A stretch of DNA of 64,000 nt from assembly GCA_900538545.1 (NCBI GenBank), contig UPYK01000001.1, positions 62,001-126,000 of the forward strand. Direction: 5' to 3'. How positions within the stretch are numbered: position 1 is the first letter of the stretch; each line of letters opens with the position of its first letter. Both the position numbers and the translations under genes were made by a program. Under the pieces are notes generated by a model that saw only the letters and a list, made by a program, of their open reading frames with translations, had not been told where the DNA came from and ran no database searches. Positions 55,346 to 62,592 of this stretch are shown piece after piece. This DNA is from an uncultured Eggerthella sp. Its GTDB lineage: Bacteria > Actinomycetota > Coriobacteriia > Coriobacteriales > Eggerthellaceae.

Positions 55346-55896
55346 AATGATTTCCTATTCCCACTCGATAAAACAATAGTGTTTCATTTTTACGATTCCG
55401 TCCTCGTTTTATCCATGGTTTCTTCTCGTTGTCAGCCGTATTCGGGTAGCTCCTCCAAGAGAAAACTCATCCCAAACTCGGCTCTTCTGAATTCTACCAC
55501 CGCATGAGTTTTCTGCATGAGTTTTGACTGGCGATGGATTTGTTGCGCGAACTGCTGGGACCCGTCATTCCAAGTTAAGCTGGGCGCTCATGCCGAACAG
55601 GCATTTTCCAGAAGGAGCGCCCGCTGGGCGGCTCGTTGACCCATGCTGGCAATTAGAGTGTCGTTCTGGTCGAAACTCAAAAACACATCTCGGCAGTTCG
55701 GATGATGCTTTCTATCATTCCCGCTTGAACTCGCGATGCGTTCAGGGGCGGTCGGGCTTCGGCCGGCAATGCACGTCGAGCCCTCTCCGATTTCAAGGCG
55801 AAGGCCGACCTCCGGCTCGAGTGGGCGGTTCCCGTCGAGACCTCATCGTCGCCGAATCCTTCGGAGGCTCCATCGAAGCGATTCGCGCCATCCGCT
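55346..55896. other. Gene-free junction between AT-rich island and GC-rich region
   Basis: A 551-base stretch without a convincing gene on either strand; base composition shifts here from AT-rich to GC-rich. GCATGAGTTTT occurs twice in tandem (55502-55512 and 55515-55525). Open frames beyond 55520 have no ribosome site and no family-like sequence. Confidence 0.4.
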
Positions 55897-56244
55897 CTAC
55901 CGCCTCTCGAGGAATGCGAGCGTTCTCCTGAACGCGTCCAAGCGGCTTGCGGCGCACTCTCGTGGATGCTCGCGCTCCTCGCGGAAGAGCTTGAGCGTGC
56001 CAGTTTCCAGAGGCACCATGATGTGGCTCGCATGCTTGTAGGCTAGGCGCTTCACCTCCCACGGGTGGCCGTGCGCGCGCAGACCCTCTTCGGAGAAGCG
56101 CGCCCCCAGGTTGCGCGGGATGTTCTCGTTGCCCTCGCTCCCTCCCAGCACGACGATCACCTTGCCGATAAAGCGATCGGCGCCGCTTGCCGGCTCGTGG
56201 AGGAAGCCGCAGAACCCATCGCGTTCGACTGAGAAGCGCTCCAT
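55897..56244 (-). pseudogene. BAAT-type acyl-CoA thioester hydrolase with internal deletion
   Basis: Reads as 115 aa. The N-terminal half (MERFSVERDGFCGFLHEP, VIVVLGGSEG, FSEEGLRA) and the C-terminal half (YKHASHIMVPLETG, HPRECAASRLDAFRRTL) match the two ends of BAAT C-terminal-domain hydrolases, which are about 280-300 aa. The middle, including the nucleophile elbow, is missing and the halves are fused in frame after FSEEGLRA. This is a precise internal deletion, hence non-functional. It lies 18 bases after the DUF6796 gene and was probably in its operon. Confidence 0.65.
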
Positions 56245-56262
56245 GTTCGCCACCGCCTTCGG

Positions 56263-56895
56263 CTACGTCATCGCGAACGCCAGCATCATGGCGAACATGA
56301 TCGTGAACACGAGGTTGCTCCAGCCCCCGAAGAGCACGCATCGGGCGGGCTGGGGCACGCGCAGCCATAGGAAACCGAGAAACGACGTCACGAGGGGCGT
56401 GAGGACGACCGCCCAGGGCGGGAGCGCCGTCTGCCCCATCAAGATCGCGATGCCGAGAATCACGAACGCCGCGTACATCGGGACGGTCGCGAGCCTTTGG
56501 AGCGCCATGACGTTGCCGGCGGCCTGCTCGACGAGGGAGTCGTCTTCCGTGCGCGCCGCGATGGCGAGGTAGGGGTACTGGGCGTGGTAGGCGCCGCCGC
56601 AGATGAGGGCGAAGGAGAGCAGTCCCGCCGTCAGCCAGGCCAGCCAGGCGAGGTCGCCTTCCGCGAGCAGCGGCAGCCCCGCGAACCCGACGACGTAGAG
56701 GAACGCGGCGACGGGCCCGAGGACGCCTCCCGCCCGCACGCGCCCCTCGGGCAGGTCGCGCATGATCCTTGCATAGGGGCGAAGGGTTCCGTCCATGTCG
56801 TAGGCCCCGGGCGTGAAGTACAGCAGCATGTCGCCGGCGAACATAACGAGCGAGCCGACGAGGCCGATCGAAAAGAGCGGGATTGCAGGATCCAT
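56263..56895 (-). CDS. DUF6796-family membrane protein
   Basis: 210 aa with six or so hydrophobic helices; RVRAGGVLGPVAAFLYVVGF is typical of this uncharacterised family. GGAGGG precedes the ATG. A GTTAGCTAATACTAAC palindrome lies 24 bases upstream of the start, so the gene probably belongs to the same regulon as the iron genes to the right. Function unknown; its neighbours in related genomes are usually metal or siderophore transport genes. Confidence 0.72.
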   Translation of the reverse strand: MDPAIPLFSIGLVGSLVMFAGDMLLYFTPGAYDMDGTLRPYARIMRDLPEGRVRAGGVLGPVAAFLYVVGFAGLPLLAEGDLAWLAWLTAGLLSFALICGGAYHAQYPYLAIAARTEDDSLVEQAAGNVMALQRLATVPMYAAFVILGIAILMGQTALPPWAVVLTPLVTSFLGFLWLRVPQPARCVLFGGWSNLVFTIMFAMMLAFAMT

Positions 56896-57231
56896 GAAAC
56901 CCTCCTTAGTCGCTAAAAGTTAGCTAATACTAACATGTGTTGCTTCTGATAATGCAAGAATTGCGGGAAGACCAAATCCTCGCTACTCGAAGTCGGCATC
57001 ACTCGGGGATACGCGATCGAGCGCAAACATCAAGCAGCCCTGCAATCGAAGACGATGCGCGTTCTGCGTTCTCAGAAAAAGTCGGTAATGCGGCTGTGCC
57101 CTTCACGACTCCAAGGCAAAGACCAATCTTCTGCCCAAATGGAACAATTCTGACTATTTGGGCTAGGAGTTCATCGTCGTCTATTGGATAGTCCGCGATT
57201 GAGTTAACATTGGCTAACAAAGGAGTGAAAG
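56896..57231. promoter_or_regulatory. Divergent control region with two GTTRR-N6-CTAAC palindromes
   Basis: GTTAGCTAATACTAAC at 56919-56934 lies 24 bases before the DUF6796 start, and GTTAACATTGGCTAAC at 57203-57218 lies 13 bases before the S-component start. Both share the arms seen at 58496 and 61804. The 270 bases between them hold no recognised gene; a 73-codon minus-strand frame there is not supported. Confidence 0.6.
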
Positions 57232-57396
57232 ATGAGTGGCAATGGTTCTTCTAGACCGAACTCGCGTATCCTCAAGGGCCGCGACCTGATAACGGTGGGC
57301 ATTTTCACAGCGTTGTATTTTGCGGTGAACTTCGTGTGCATGCTCTTGTCGGGCCTTCATCCCTACCTGTGGGTGTTTATGCTGGGCGGAGAAGGG
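57232..57396 (+). pseudogene. Truncated ECF transporter S component (Trep_Strep/MptD type)
   Basis: Only the first 50 residues are family-like: GRDLITVGIFTALYFAVNFVCM then LLSGLHPYLWVFM is the N-terminal helix pair of this S-component family (normally about 190-200 aa). After VFML the similarity stops and the frame runs into antisense of the AraC gene. AAAGGAG and an upstream palindrome show that the promoter and ribosome site are intact. Deletion or rearrangement at about 57385 removed the rest, along with any T and A components. Confidence 0.65.
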
Positions 57397-57420
57397 TTGT
57401 CAATTCCAAGGTTGACACGG

Positions 57421-58455
57421 TTACACGCTGCGAAGCCCCATCCCGCTGGCGTGCTTCCACTCCCTCGGCGGCACCCCATAGGCTTTCTTGAACGCAGCGG
57501 CGAACTTGCTCGGGTTTGCGTAGCCCACATACGTTGCTGCTTCCGTCACCTTCGCGCCTTGTGCGAGCTGCGTTGCCGCCTCTTCCATTCGGCGTCGTCG
57601 GAGGTAGGTCGCGATCGTGCTGCCATATGCGCGGGTGAAGTACTCGTTGAGTGACGTTGCGCTCACGCCGAAGGCGGCGGCCATCGTCCGGGCGTCGTGA
57701 CGCGCGCTGAGGGCGCGCTCCATCTCGTCGCGGGCTGCGGCAGCCATCCCCATCTGCGCACGCGTGAGCAGGAAGCGGGGTTTCGTCGTTGAAAGGTCGC
57801 GCCGTTGGAGGCCGAGCAGCAGTCCGAGAACCTCGTATTCCGCCATCGCGTCGTCGTTCGCGTCGAGAAGCGCTGCCAGGCGCTCCATGCGTCCGTTGAG
57901 CTCCGCGTCTCCCGCGAGGACGGCCGCCGGCCCCGCTTTGCGGGCGATGCGCCGGATGGCGTTGTCCCCTGTGCCGAGCAGGGAGAACGCCGGTTCCTCG
58001 GCAACTCGATCGTTCACGAACAGCTCGACGCCGCGGTAGCGCCCCGATGGGTATCTGAACTCGGCCGGCCGCTTCCGGGAGTAGCTTACGCACAGATCCC
58101 CGGCGGCAACTACTCCCAGTCCGCCGTCGGGGATGTCGACTTCGCACCGACCCTCCCAGCACAGGTTCACCGTCAGCCACATCCCGCTGGAGAACGAGGG
58201 CAGCTGGAGGGGCGTGTCGGAAGGGATGTTTGGGCACCTCGTGCAGGTAAAGTCAACGAGGGCGATGAACAAACCGCGCGACAGGGCGCGACCGCGCATG
58301 GAGCCGCTTCCGACCGGTTTCGAGATCTGCAGTTCGAAGAGGCCCTCGGGGTCCTCAACCAGCTCGACTCCCGGGGCGACCCTCGCTTTCAGGAGTTGTC
58401 CGTCGGTCTTTCTATCGGAGCACACGCGGCCCACGGCACCATCCCCTTTCGACAC
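57421..58455 (-). CDS. AraC-family regulator (siderophore/iron type)
   Basis: 344 aa. C-terminal double HTH (TMAAAFGVSATSLNEYF, VTEAATYVGYANPSKFAAAFKKAYGVPPREW) and an N-terminal domain like that of PchR/YbtA-type regulators. GTG 58455 is the first usable start and has no clear Shine-Dalgarno. A -10 box TATAAT on the minus strand lies inside the palindrome at 58496-58511, so repressor binding there would block transcription. Divergent from feoA. Its targets are likely siderophore-type transporters such as the ABC gene at the right end. Confidence 0.82.
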   Translation of the reverse strand: MSKGDGAVGRVCSDRKTDGQLLKARVAPGVELVEDPEGLFELQISKPVGSGSMRGRALSRGLFIALVDFTCTRCPNIPSDTPLQLPSFSSGMWLTVNLCWEGRCEVDIPDGGLGVVAAGDLCVSYSRKRPAEFRYPSGRYRGVELFVNDRVAEEPAFSLLGTGDNAIRRIARKAGPAAVLAGDAELNGRMERLAALLDANDDAMAEYEVLGLLLGLQRRDLSTTKPRFLLTRAQMGMAAAARDEMERALSARHDARTMAAAFGVSATSLNEYFTRAYGSTIATYLRRRRMEEAATQLAQGAKVTEAATYVGYANPSKFAAAFKKAYGVPPREWKHASGMGLRSV

Positions 58456-58495
58456 GTGCCGATGCTTTGCGGCAGCGGCGATTGCATTTCTGATA

Positions 58496-58511
58496 GTTAA
58501 TTATAGCTAAC
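58496..58511. promoter_or_regulatory. Operator palindrome between araC-type gene and feoA
   Basis: GTTAATTATAGCTAAC, same arms as sites at 56919, 57203 and 61804. On the minus strand it contains the -10 box TATAAT (58505-58500) of the AraC gene. Position between iron genes and the presence of a DtxR-family gene suggest an iron-responsive repressor site; this is inferred. Confidence 0.65.
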
Positions 58512-58581
58512 ATCACTGAGATATGGAGCTGACTGCATAGCATGGAGTTGAGGAGGCTTCCTCTTCAACCTTAAGCTTTCT

Positions 58582-58610
58582 CCAGGTTGCGGGCACGACG
58601 CCCGCCCTGG
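58582..58610 (+). other. Hairpin in feoA leader next to ribosome site
   Basis: CCAGG-tt-GCGGGC-acgac-GCCCGC-CCTGG forms an 11-bp stem with a two-base bulge, ending one base before the AAAGGAG ribosome site. A smaller GAGGA-ggct-TCCTC hairpin lies about 30 bases upstream. They could affect translation or mRNA stability of feoA. Confidence 0.45.
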
Positions 58611-58624
58611 AAAGGAGTTGATTA

Positions 58625-58849
58625 ATGAAACTGCACGATATGAAAGAGGGGTCGGCTGCGCGCGTTTTGGCCGTGTCGGGTGATGCGCGGTTCGTCTCGC
58701 GGGTCACCGCAGTCGGACTCACCGAAGGGTGCCGTATAGAAGTCCTCCAGAACGTCCGAAAGCGCCCCGTGCTGGTATACGTCCGCGACAGCGCCGTTGC
58801 GATCGACAGAGGGGATTGCGAACTGATTGATGTGGAGGTGGCCTTGTGA
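58625..58849 (+). CDS. feoA: Ferrous iron transport protein FeoA
   Basis: 74-residue SH3-like protein that associates with FeoB: LHDMKEGSAARVLAVSGDAR, TAVGLTEGCRIEVLQN, VRDSAVAIDRGDCELIDVE follow the FeoA pattern. AAAGGAG lies 7-8 bases before the ATG. The stop overlaps the feoB GTG start in GTGA, so translation is coupled. The promoter region holds a GTTAATTATAGCTAAC operator. Confidence 0.93.
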   Translation: MKLHDMKEGSAARVLAVSGDARFVSRVTAVGLTEGCRIEVLQNVRKRPVLVYVRDSAVAIDRGDCELIDVEVAL

Positions 58850-60777
58850 GCTGCGAGACGTGCGCGGCCGCTTGCCCTGCGGCCAAGGGGGCAAGAACGT
58901 CGGGAGGGCAGGGCGCCGGTGTTGCGGTCGCTCTTCTTGGCCAGCCAAATTCCGGGAAGTCTACCCTGTTCAACGGCCTTACGGGCGCGAGGCAGCATGT
59001 GGGCAACTGGCCGGGCAAGACTGTCGAGAGGAAAGAGGGGTCGTTCGGGATTGGCGATACGCAGTGCCGCGTGGTCGACCTCCCCGGAGCCTACGGCCTT
59101 TCCGCCAACTCGCCCGAGGAGGAGGTGACGCGTGACTACCTCGAGTCCGGCGATGCGGACGTTGTGGTCGTGATGGCCGACGCCTCCCAGCTCGAGCGCA
59201 GCCTCTACATGCTCGCCGAGTTCGCTGCCGCGCACCCGGAGCAGCCCTCTCTCCTTGCTTTGAATCTCATGGATGTTGCGGAGGGTCAAGGCAAGCGCAT
59301 CGATTCGGCGCTTATCGAGCAGCGGCTCGGGATTCCTGTCGTGCCGCTCGTGGCGTCACGTCCGGAAGGGTACGGGAATCTGCTTTGCGCCATCGAGCGG
59401 ACGGCGCGCGAGCGCCCGTCCATTGACGACGACCGCCTGCGTCGGGAGATGGCTTCCGCCCCGGCGACGGCGCAGGGGGCGGGGAAGGCGCGGTTCGCCT
59501 GGATCGAGTGGCTCCTCGACGGGGCGGTGTCCGCTCCCGAGAAAGCGCACGCGCTGTCGCGCTTCGACCGGCTCGCCACGGGCTCTCGCTGGTCAAAACC
59601 CATCACCGTCGCCATGATTCTCGCAGGGTTCCTTCTCGCGTTCGTTCCCGCCATACCCATCATGATGCTCGGCGGCGCCATCTCCTCGCTCGGGCAGGTC
59701 GCTGCTGGGGCGCTCGCGCAGATGGGCGTGCCTGACGTTGTGGGCAGTTTCCTCGCGGGCGTGGTGTTCAACAGCTTGTGCTTCGGCACGATGATGGTGG
59801 GCTACGTATTCGGCATCAACCTTGTGTTCGGCCTCTACGAGGAGGCGGGCTACATGGCGCGCATCGGCTACGTGTTCGACCACACCATGGCGCGCTTCGG
59901 GCTGCAAGGGAAGTCGCTCATGCCGTTTCTTATGTGCCTGGGGTGTACGATGGGCGGCGTGTCGGGCTCGCGCGTCATCGACTCGTGGGGACAGCGCATG
60001 CTCACCGTCATGATGGCTTGGGCCATCCCGTGCGGCTCCACGTGGGGCGTGGTGCCGGTGCTGGCCGTCGCGTTCTTCGGCGTAGTTGGCGCGCCGCTCG
60101 TGATCGTGGGGATATTCGCCATGATGCTTGTCATCATGGGCATCGTCGGCAAGGTGTTCGGGCCGCGCCTGGTGGCGGATGGAGAGCGCGCGGGCTTGGT
60201 TATGGAGCTTCCGCCCTACCACCGCCCCCATCTGAAGGGCGTCGTGCGCGGCGCCTTGCTCAAGAGCCGCCAGATGTTCGTGCGTGCCATTCGCGTGGTC
60301 GCAATCTTCGCGTTCGTCATCTGGGCGCTCACCTACACTTCGACTGGCGGCGTTGAAGGGTCGGCGCTCTACGCGCTGGGCACCGCTATCGAGCCGGTGA
60401 CGAGGCTGTTCGGCATGGGGTGGCAGACTTTCACGGCGTGGCTCTGCGCGCTCGTTCTCAAGGAATCCGCCCTCGGCGTGCTCTCGGGTCTTTTTACGGG
60501 CGCGGCGACGCCGAACGCCGTCCTCGTGGGGATCATGACCGGCGGCGGGGCGGCTGCGGCGAACGTCGGAGAGGTCATGTCTCAGGTGATTTCAGCCCCC
60601 GAGGCGCTCGCCTTCATCTTCGCGTTCACGTTCAATATGCCGTGCGCGGCAAGCGTCTCTGCTACCTGGGCCGAAGTCCACTCGACGAAGTGGACCGTCA
60701 TAACGGCGGCGTTCTACATAGTCTCTTCGCTTCTGCTCGGATGCGTGGTCTACCACGTGAGTTTGCTGTTTTTCTAG
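58846..60777 (+). CDS. feoB: Ferrous iron transporter FeoB
   Basis: 643 aa. GTP-binding domain with G1 GQPNSGKST (32-40), DLPGAYGLS (G3) and ALNLMD (G4), followed by a membrane domain with FeoB gates (MCLGCTMGGVSGSRVI, IPCGSTWGVVPV). It imports Fe2+. The N-terminus has cysteines at 3, 6 and 10 (SCETCAAAC) ahead of the G domain, which standard FeoB lacks. At 643 aa it is somewhat shorter than the usual 700-770, as in compact actinobacterial forms. GTG start overlapping feoA. Membrane protein. Confidence 0.94.
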   Translation: MSCETCAAACPAAKGARTSGGQGAGVAVALLGQPNSGKSTLFNGLTGARQHVGNWPGKTVERKEGSFGIGDTQCRVVDLPGAYGLSANSPEEEVTRDYLESGDADVVVVMADASQLERSLYMLAEFAAAHPEQPSLLALNLMDVAEGQGKRIDSALIEQRLGIPVVPLVASRPEGYGNLLCAIERTARERPSIDDDRLRREMASAPATAQGAGKARFAWIEWLLDGAVSAPEKAHALSRFDRLATGSRWSKPITVAMILAGFLLAFVPAIPIMMLGGAISSLGQVAAGALAQMGVPDVVGSFLAGVVFNSLCFGTMMVGYVFGINLVFGLYEEAGYMARIGYVFDHTMARFGLQGKSLMPFLMCLGCTMGGVSGSRVIDSWGQRMLTVMMAWAIPCGSTWGVVPVLAVAFFGVVGAPLVIVGIFAMMLVIMGIVGKVFGPRLVADGERAGLVMELPPYHRPHLKGVVRGALLKSRQMFVRAIRVVAIFAFVIWALTYTSTGGVEGSALYALGTAIEPVTRLFGMGWQTFTAWLCALVLKESALGVLSGLFTGAATPNAVLVGIMTGGGAAAANVGEVMSQVISAPEALAFIFAFTFNMPCAASVSATWAEVHSTKWTVITAAFYIVSSLLLGCVVYHVSLLFF

Positions 60778-60812
60778 CAAATTCTTTTTCGGGAAAGAAC
60801 GGGGTTGATGAG

Positions 60813-61229
60813 ATGAGGTGCGAAAACGCCGGTGCGACCGAATCCTCGGAGGACTACCTCGAGGCGATCCTCGTCATCCGCGCCGAGCGGGGGTTCTGCC
60901 GCAACGTAGACATCGCAGAGCGGCTGGGCGTCAGCAGGCCGAGCGTCACCAAAGCGTTGGCGAACCTGTCGTCCCGGTCGCTCGTCGAGGTGGCAGGCCG
61001 CGACGTGCGGCTCACCCCCGAGGGGCGCCGCCTCGCCGGCGCCACGCTCGAGAAGCACGAGTTCTTCAGGCGGCTGCTCTGCGACGCCGGGGTGGACGGG
61101 AGGACGGCTTCCGAGGAGGCGTGCCGCATGGAGCACTGCATCTCCGACCCCTCCTTCCGTCGCCTGGCGGACCACCTCGCGGGCCTGCGGGGGCAGGGCG
61201 GGGGCGGGCGAATAGCCGGGCGCACATAA
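60813..61229 (+). CDS. DtxR/MntR-family metal-dependent repressor
   Basis: 138 aa: winged HTH (NVDIAERLGVSRPSVTKALANLSSRSLVEV) and a dimerisation/metal-binding part with EEACRMEHCISD, the metal-ligand motif of DtxR/MntR. The C-terminal SH3 domain of DtxR is absent. Third gene after feoAB, so it is the natural candidate for binding GTTRR-N6-CTAAC palindromes. The start is ATG 60813, only 35 bases after feoB; the ribosome site is weak, so coupling is possible. Longer upstream readings inside feoB are rejected. Confidence 0.88.
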   Translation: MRCENAGATESSEDYLEAILVIRAERGFCRNVDIAERLGVSRPSVTKALANLSSRSLVEVAGRDVRLTPEGRRLAGATLEKHEFFRRLLCDAGVDGRTASEEACRMEHCISDPSFRRLADHLAGLRGQGGGGRIAGRT

Positions 61230-61277
61230 GCCCAGGCGAAGCTCATTGAATCCAGCGGCGCATGCAACCCGTACAGC

Positions 61278-61295
61278 AGGCGGCATGTGCCGCCT
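61278..61295 (+). terminator. Terminator after the feo operon
   Basis: AGGCGGC-ATGT-GCCGCCT is a perfect 7-bp GC-rich hairpin with a tetraloop, followed by TCGTTCTCTC, 48 bases after the repressor stop. Confidence 0.5.
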
Positions 61296-61340
61296 TCGTT
61301 CTCTCGGAAGCACCCGTGCGGGCGACGACACGATACCGAG

Positions 61341-61378
61341 CGGCGACGATGGCAACGGGCCTCGCTCCATCGCCGCCG
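61341..61378 (+). repeat. Stem-loop upstream of small HTH gene
   Basis: CGGCGACGATGG (61341-61352) pairs with CCATCGCCGCCG (61367-61378) at 11 of 12 positions across a 14-base loop. Role unknown; it may shield the leader of the following gene or end upstream transcription. Confidence 0.4.
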
Positions 61379-61430
61379 AATCCCGCGACGCTAAGATGCA
61401 GCCGTTTGCCGCTCCGAAAGGAGCAGACAC

Positions 61431-61661
61431 ATGGCGATCGAATCAGCGGGATGCCCGTACGTCAAGGTTCCCGTGCCGATCCAGGACACCTACTCGGTGG
61501 CGGAGATAGCGATACTCCTGCGAGTGAGCAGGAACGCGGTCTACGAATGGAGCCTCCTGGAGGACGACCCCCTGCCGCTCAAAAGGATGATGGGGAGGAA
61601 GAGGGGCCGCTTCGCGTTCAGGGACGAGCTGCTCGAGTGGAGCAAGCGCCACGCGACGTGA
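61431..61661 (+). CDS. Small helix-turn-helix (excisionase-type) DNA-binding protein
   Basis: 76 aa with a MerR/excisionase-like winged helix: YSVAEIAILLRVSRNAVYEW, and KRGRFAFRDELLEWSKRH at the C-terminus. AAAGGAG precedes the ATG. No integrase is nearby, so it may be a regulator rather than a recombination directionality factor. GC-rich like its neighbours. Confidence 0.72.
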   Translation: MAIESAGCPYVKVPVPIQDTYSVAEIAILLRVSRNAVYEWSLLEDDPLPLKRMMGRKRGRFAFRDELLEWSKRHAT

Positions 61662-61803
61662 GCGTAGTCAGACAGAACCTTTCAGGACGCCCCGCTTCGA
61701 TTCGAGTAGAGATAGTTCCCGTCCAAATTAACTAGGCGGTTCATCGAGGCTCCTCCGCCTATCAAGCCAAGGCCGCTTCTACCGAGATATCATGAGCGTA
61801 AGA

Positions 61804-61860
61804 GTTGACATTGACTAACTTTGGTGGCAAAATCCCCAACACGAAAGATAGCTAAGTTAT
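61804..61860 (+). promoter_or_regulatory. Promoter and two operators of the TetR gene
   Basis: GTTGACATTGACTAAC (61804-61819) has the arms of the iron-region palindromes and contains a TTGACA -35 box (61805-61810); CAAAAT at 61828-61833 is the matching -10 (17-base spacer). ATAGCT-A-AGTTAT at 61848-61860 is a second palindrome that recurs upstream of the ABC gene, hence probably the site of the TetR itself. Both fall between promoter and GTG start. Confidence 0.6.
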
Positions 61861-61881
61861 TTTTGGAGGGAGGTGACCGCA

Positions 61882-62520
61882 GTGAGCAACGGCAACTACC
61901 AGGAGACGCACGAGCGCATCTTGAAGAGCGGTCTTGCGGCGTTTCTGGAAGAGGGGTTCGAGAAGGCGAACCTGCGCAGGATCTGCAAGGCTGCCGGCGT
62001 GACCACCGGGGCGTTCTACAAGCATTTCAAAGACAAGGAGGCGCTCTTCTCGGAGCTGGTCGAGCCGCTGGCGAGCATGATTCGCAAAGCTTACGCCCAA
62101 GGCGAGAAGCGAGGTTTCGCTGGGTACGACGAAGGGAAGCCCGTGACCCCGGAGCAGGTGCGCGCCGCGCTCGAGGCCAAGGCGGCGGGGACGCTCGCGA
62201 CCACGGCGATGCTGTACTCCCATCGCGACATCTACGAGCTCCTTGTGTTCCGCTCCTACGGCACCCCCTACGAGCACTTCCTTGACTGGCTCGTCGACGA
62301 GGAGGACAGGACCACCCTCCGCGTTCTCGAGCTGATCCACGGCGCAGAGAAGGCTCGAACCGTCATCTCGAAAGAGTCTCTCCACATCGTCAACCACGCG
62401 TTCTACAGCGCCCTTTCCGAGAATATCATCCACGCGAAGAGCGTCGAGGAGCTCAACGCGACGACCGAGGTCATTTCAACGTTCTTCAATGCGGGCTGGG
62501 AGAAATATCGCATGCTTTGA
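61882..62520 (+). CDS. TetR-family transcriptional regulator
   Basis: 212 aa, N-terminal HTH (NLRRICKAAGVTTGAFYKHFKDKEALF) and a helical ligand domain of the kind found next to IrtAB-like transporters. The GTG at 61882 has GGAGG 8 bases upstream; the in-frame GTG at 61873 overlaps that site. Flanked by ATARCTnAGTYAT palindromes at 61848 and 62548, suggesting it controls itself and the downstream ABC gene. Confidence 0.85.
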   Translation: MSNGNYQETHERILKSGLAAFLEEGFEKANLRRICKAAGVTTGAFYKHFKDKEALFSELVEPLASMIRKAYAQGEKRGFAGYDEGKPVTPEQVRAALEAKAAGTLATTAMLYSHRDIYELLVFRSYGTPYEHFLDWLVDEEDRTTLRVLELIHGAEKARTVISKESLHIVNHAFYSALSENIIHAKSVEELNATTEVISTFFNAGWEKYRML

Positions 62521-62547
62521 CGATCCTTTCTTTTTTTGCCGTCAAAG

Positions 62548-62560
62548 ATAACTAAGTCAT
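62548..62560 (+). promoter_or_regulatory. TetR-type operator upstream of the ABC transporter gene
   Basis: ATAACT-A-AGTCAT, matching ATAGCT-A-AGTTAT at 61848-61860 at 11 of 13 positions and flanked by the same AAAG on the left. It lies 32 bases before the ABC start codon. Confidence 0.6.
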
Positions 62561-62592
62561 TATTAACCGAGACAATAGATTGAGGTGGTGCC

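Noticed and set aside
55524..55931. 135-codon frame in the GC-rich junction
   Set aside because: No ribosome site, no family-like sequence, overlaps the BAAT remnant.
56999..57220. 73-codon minus-strand frame
   Set aside because: Sits between two operator palindromes and ends in a promoter region; no homology recognised and no ribosome site.
61431..61661. Excisionase as sign of a prophage or integrative element
   Set aside because: No integrase, att repeats or phage genes nearby; the HTH alone does not support it.
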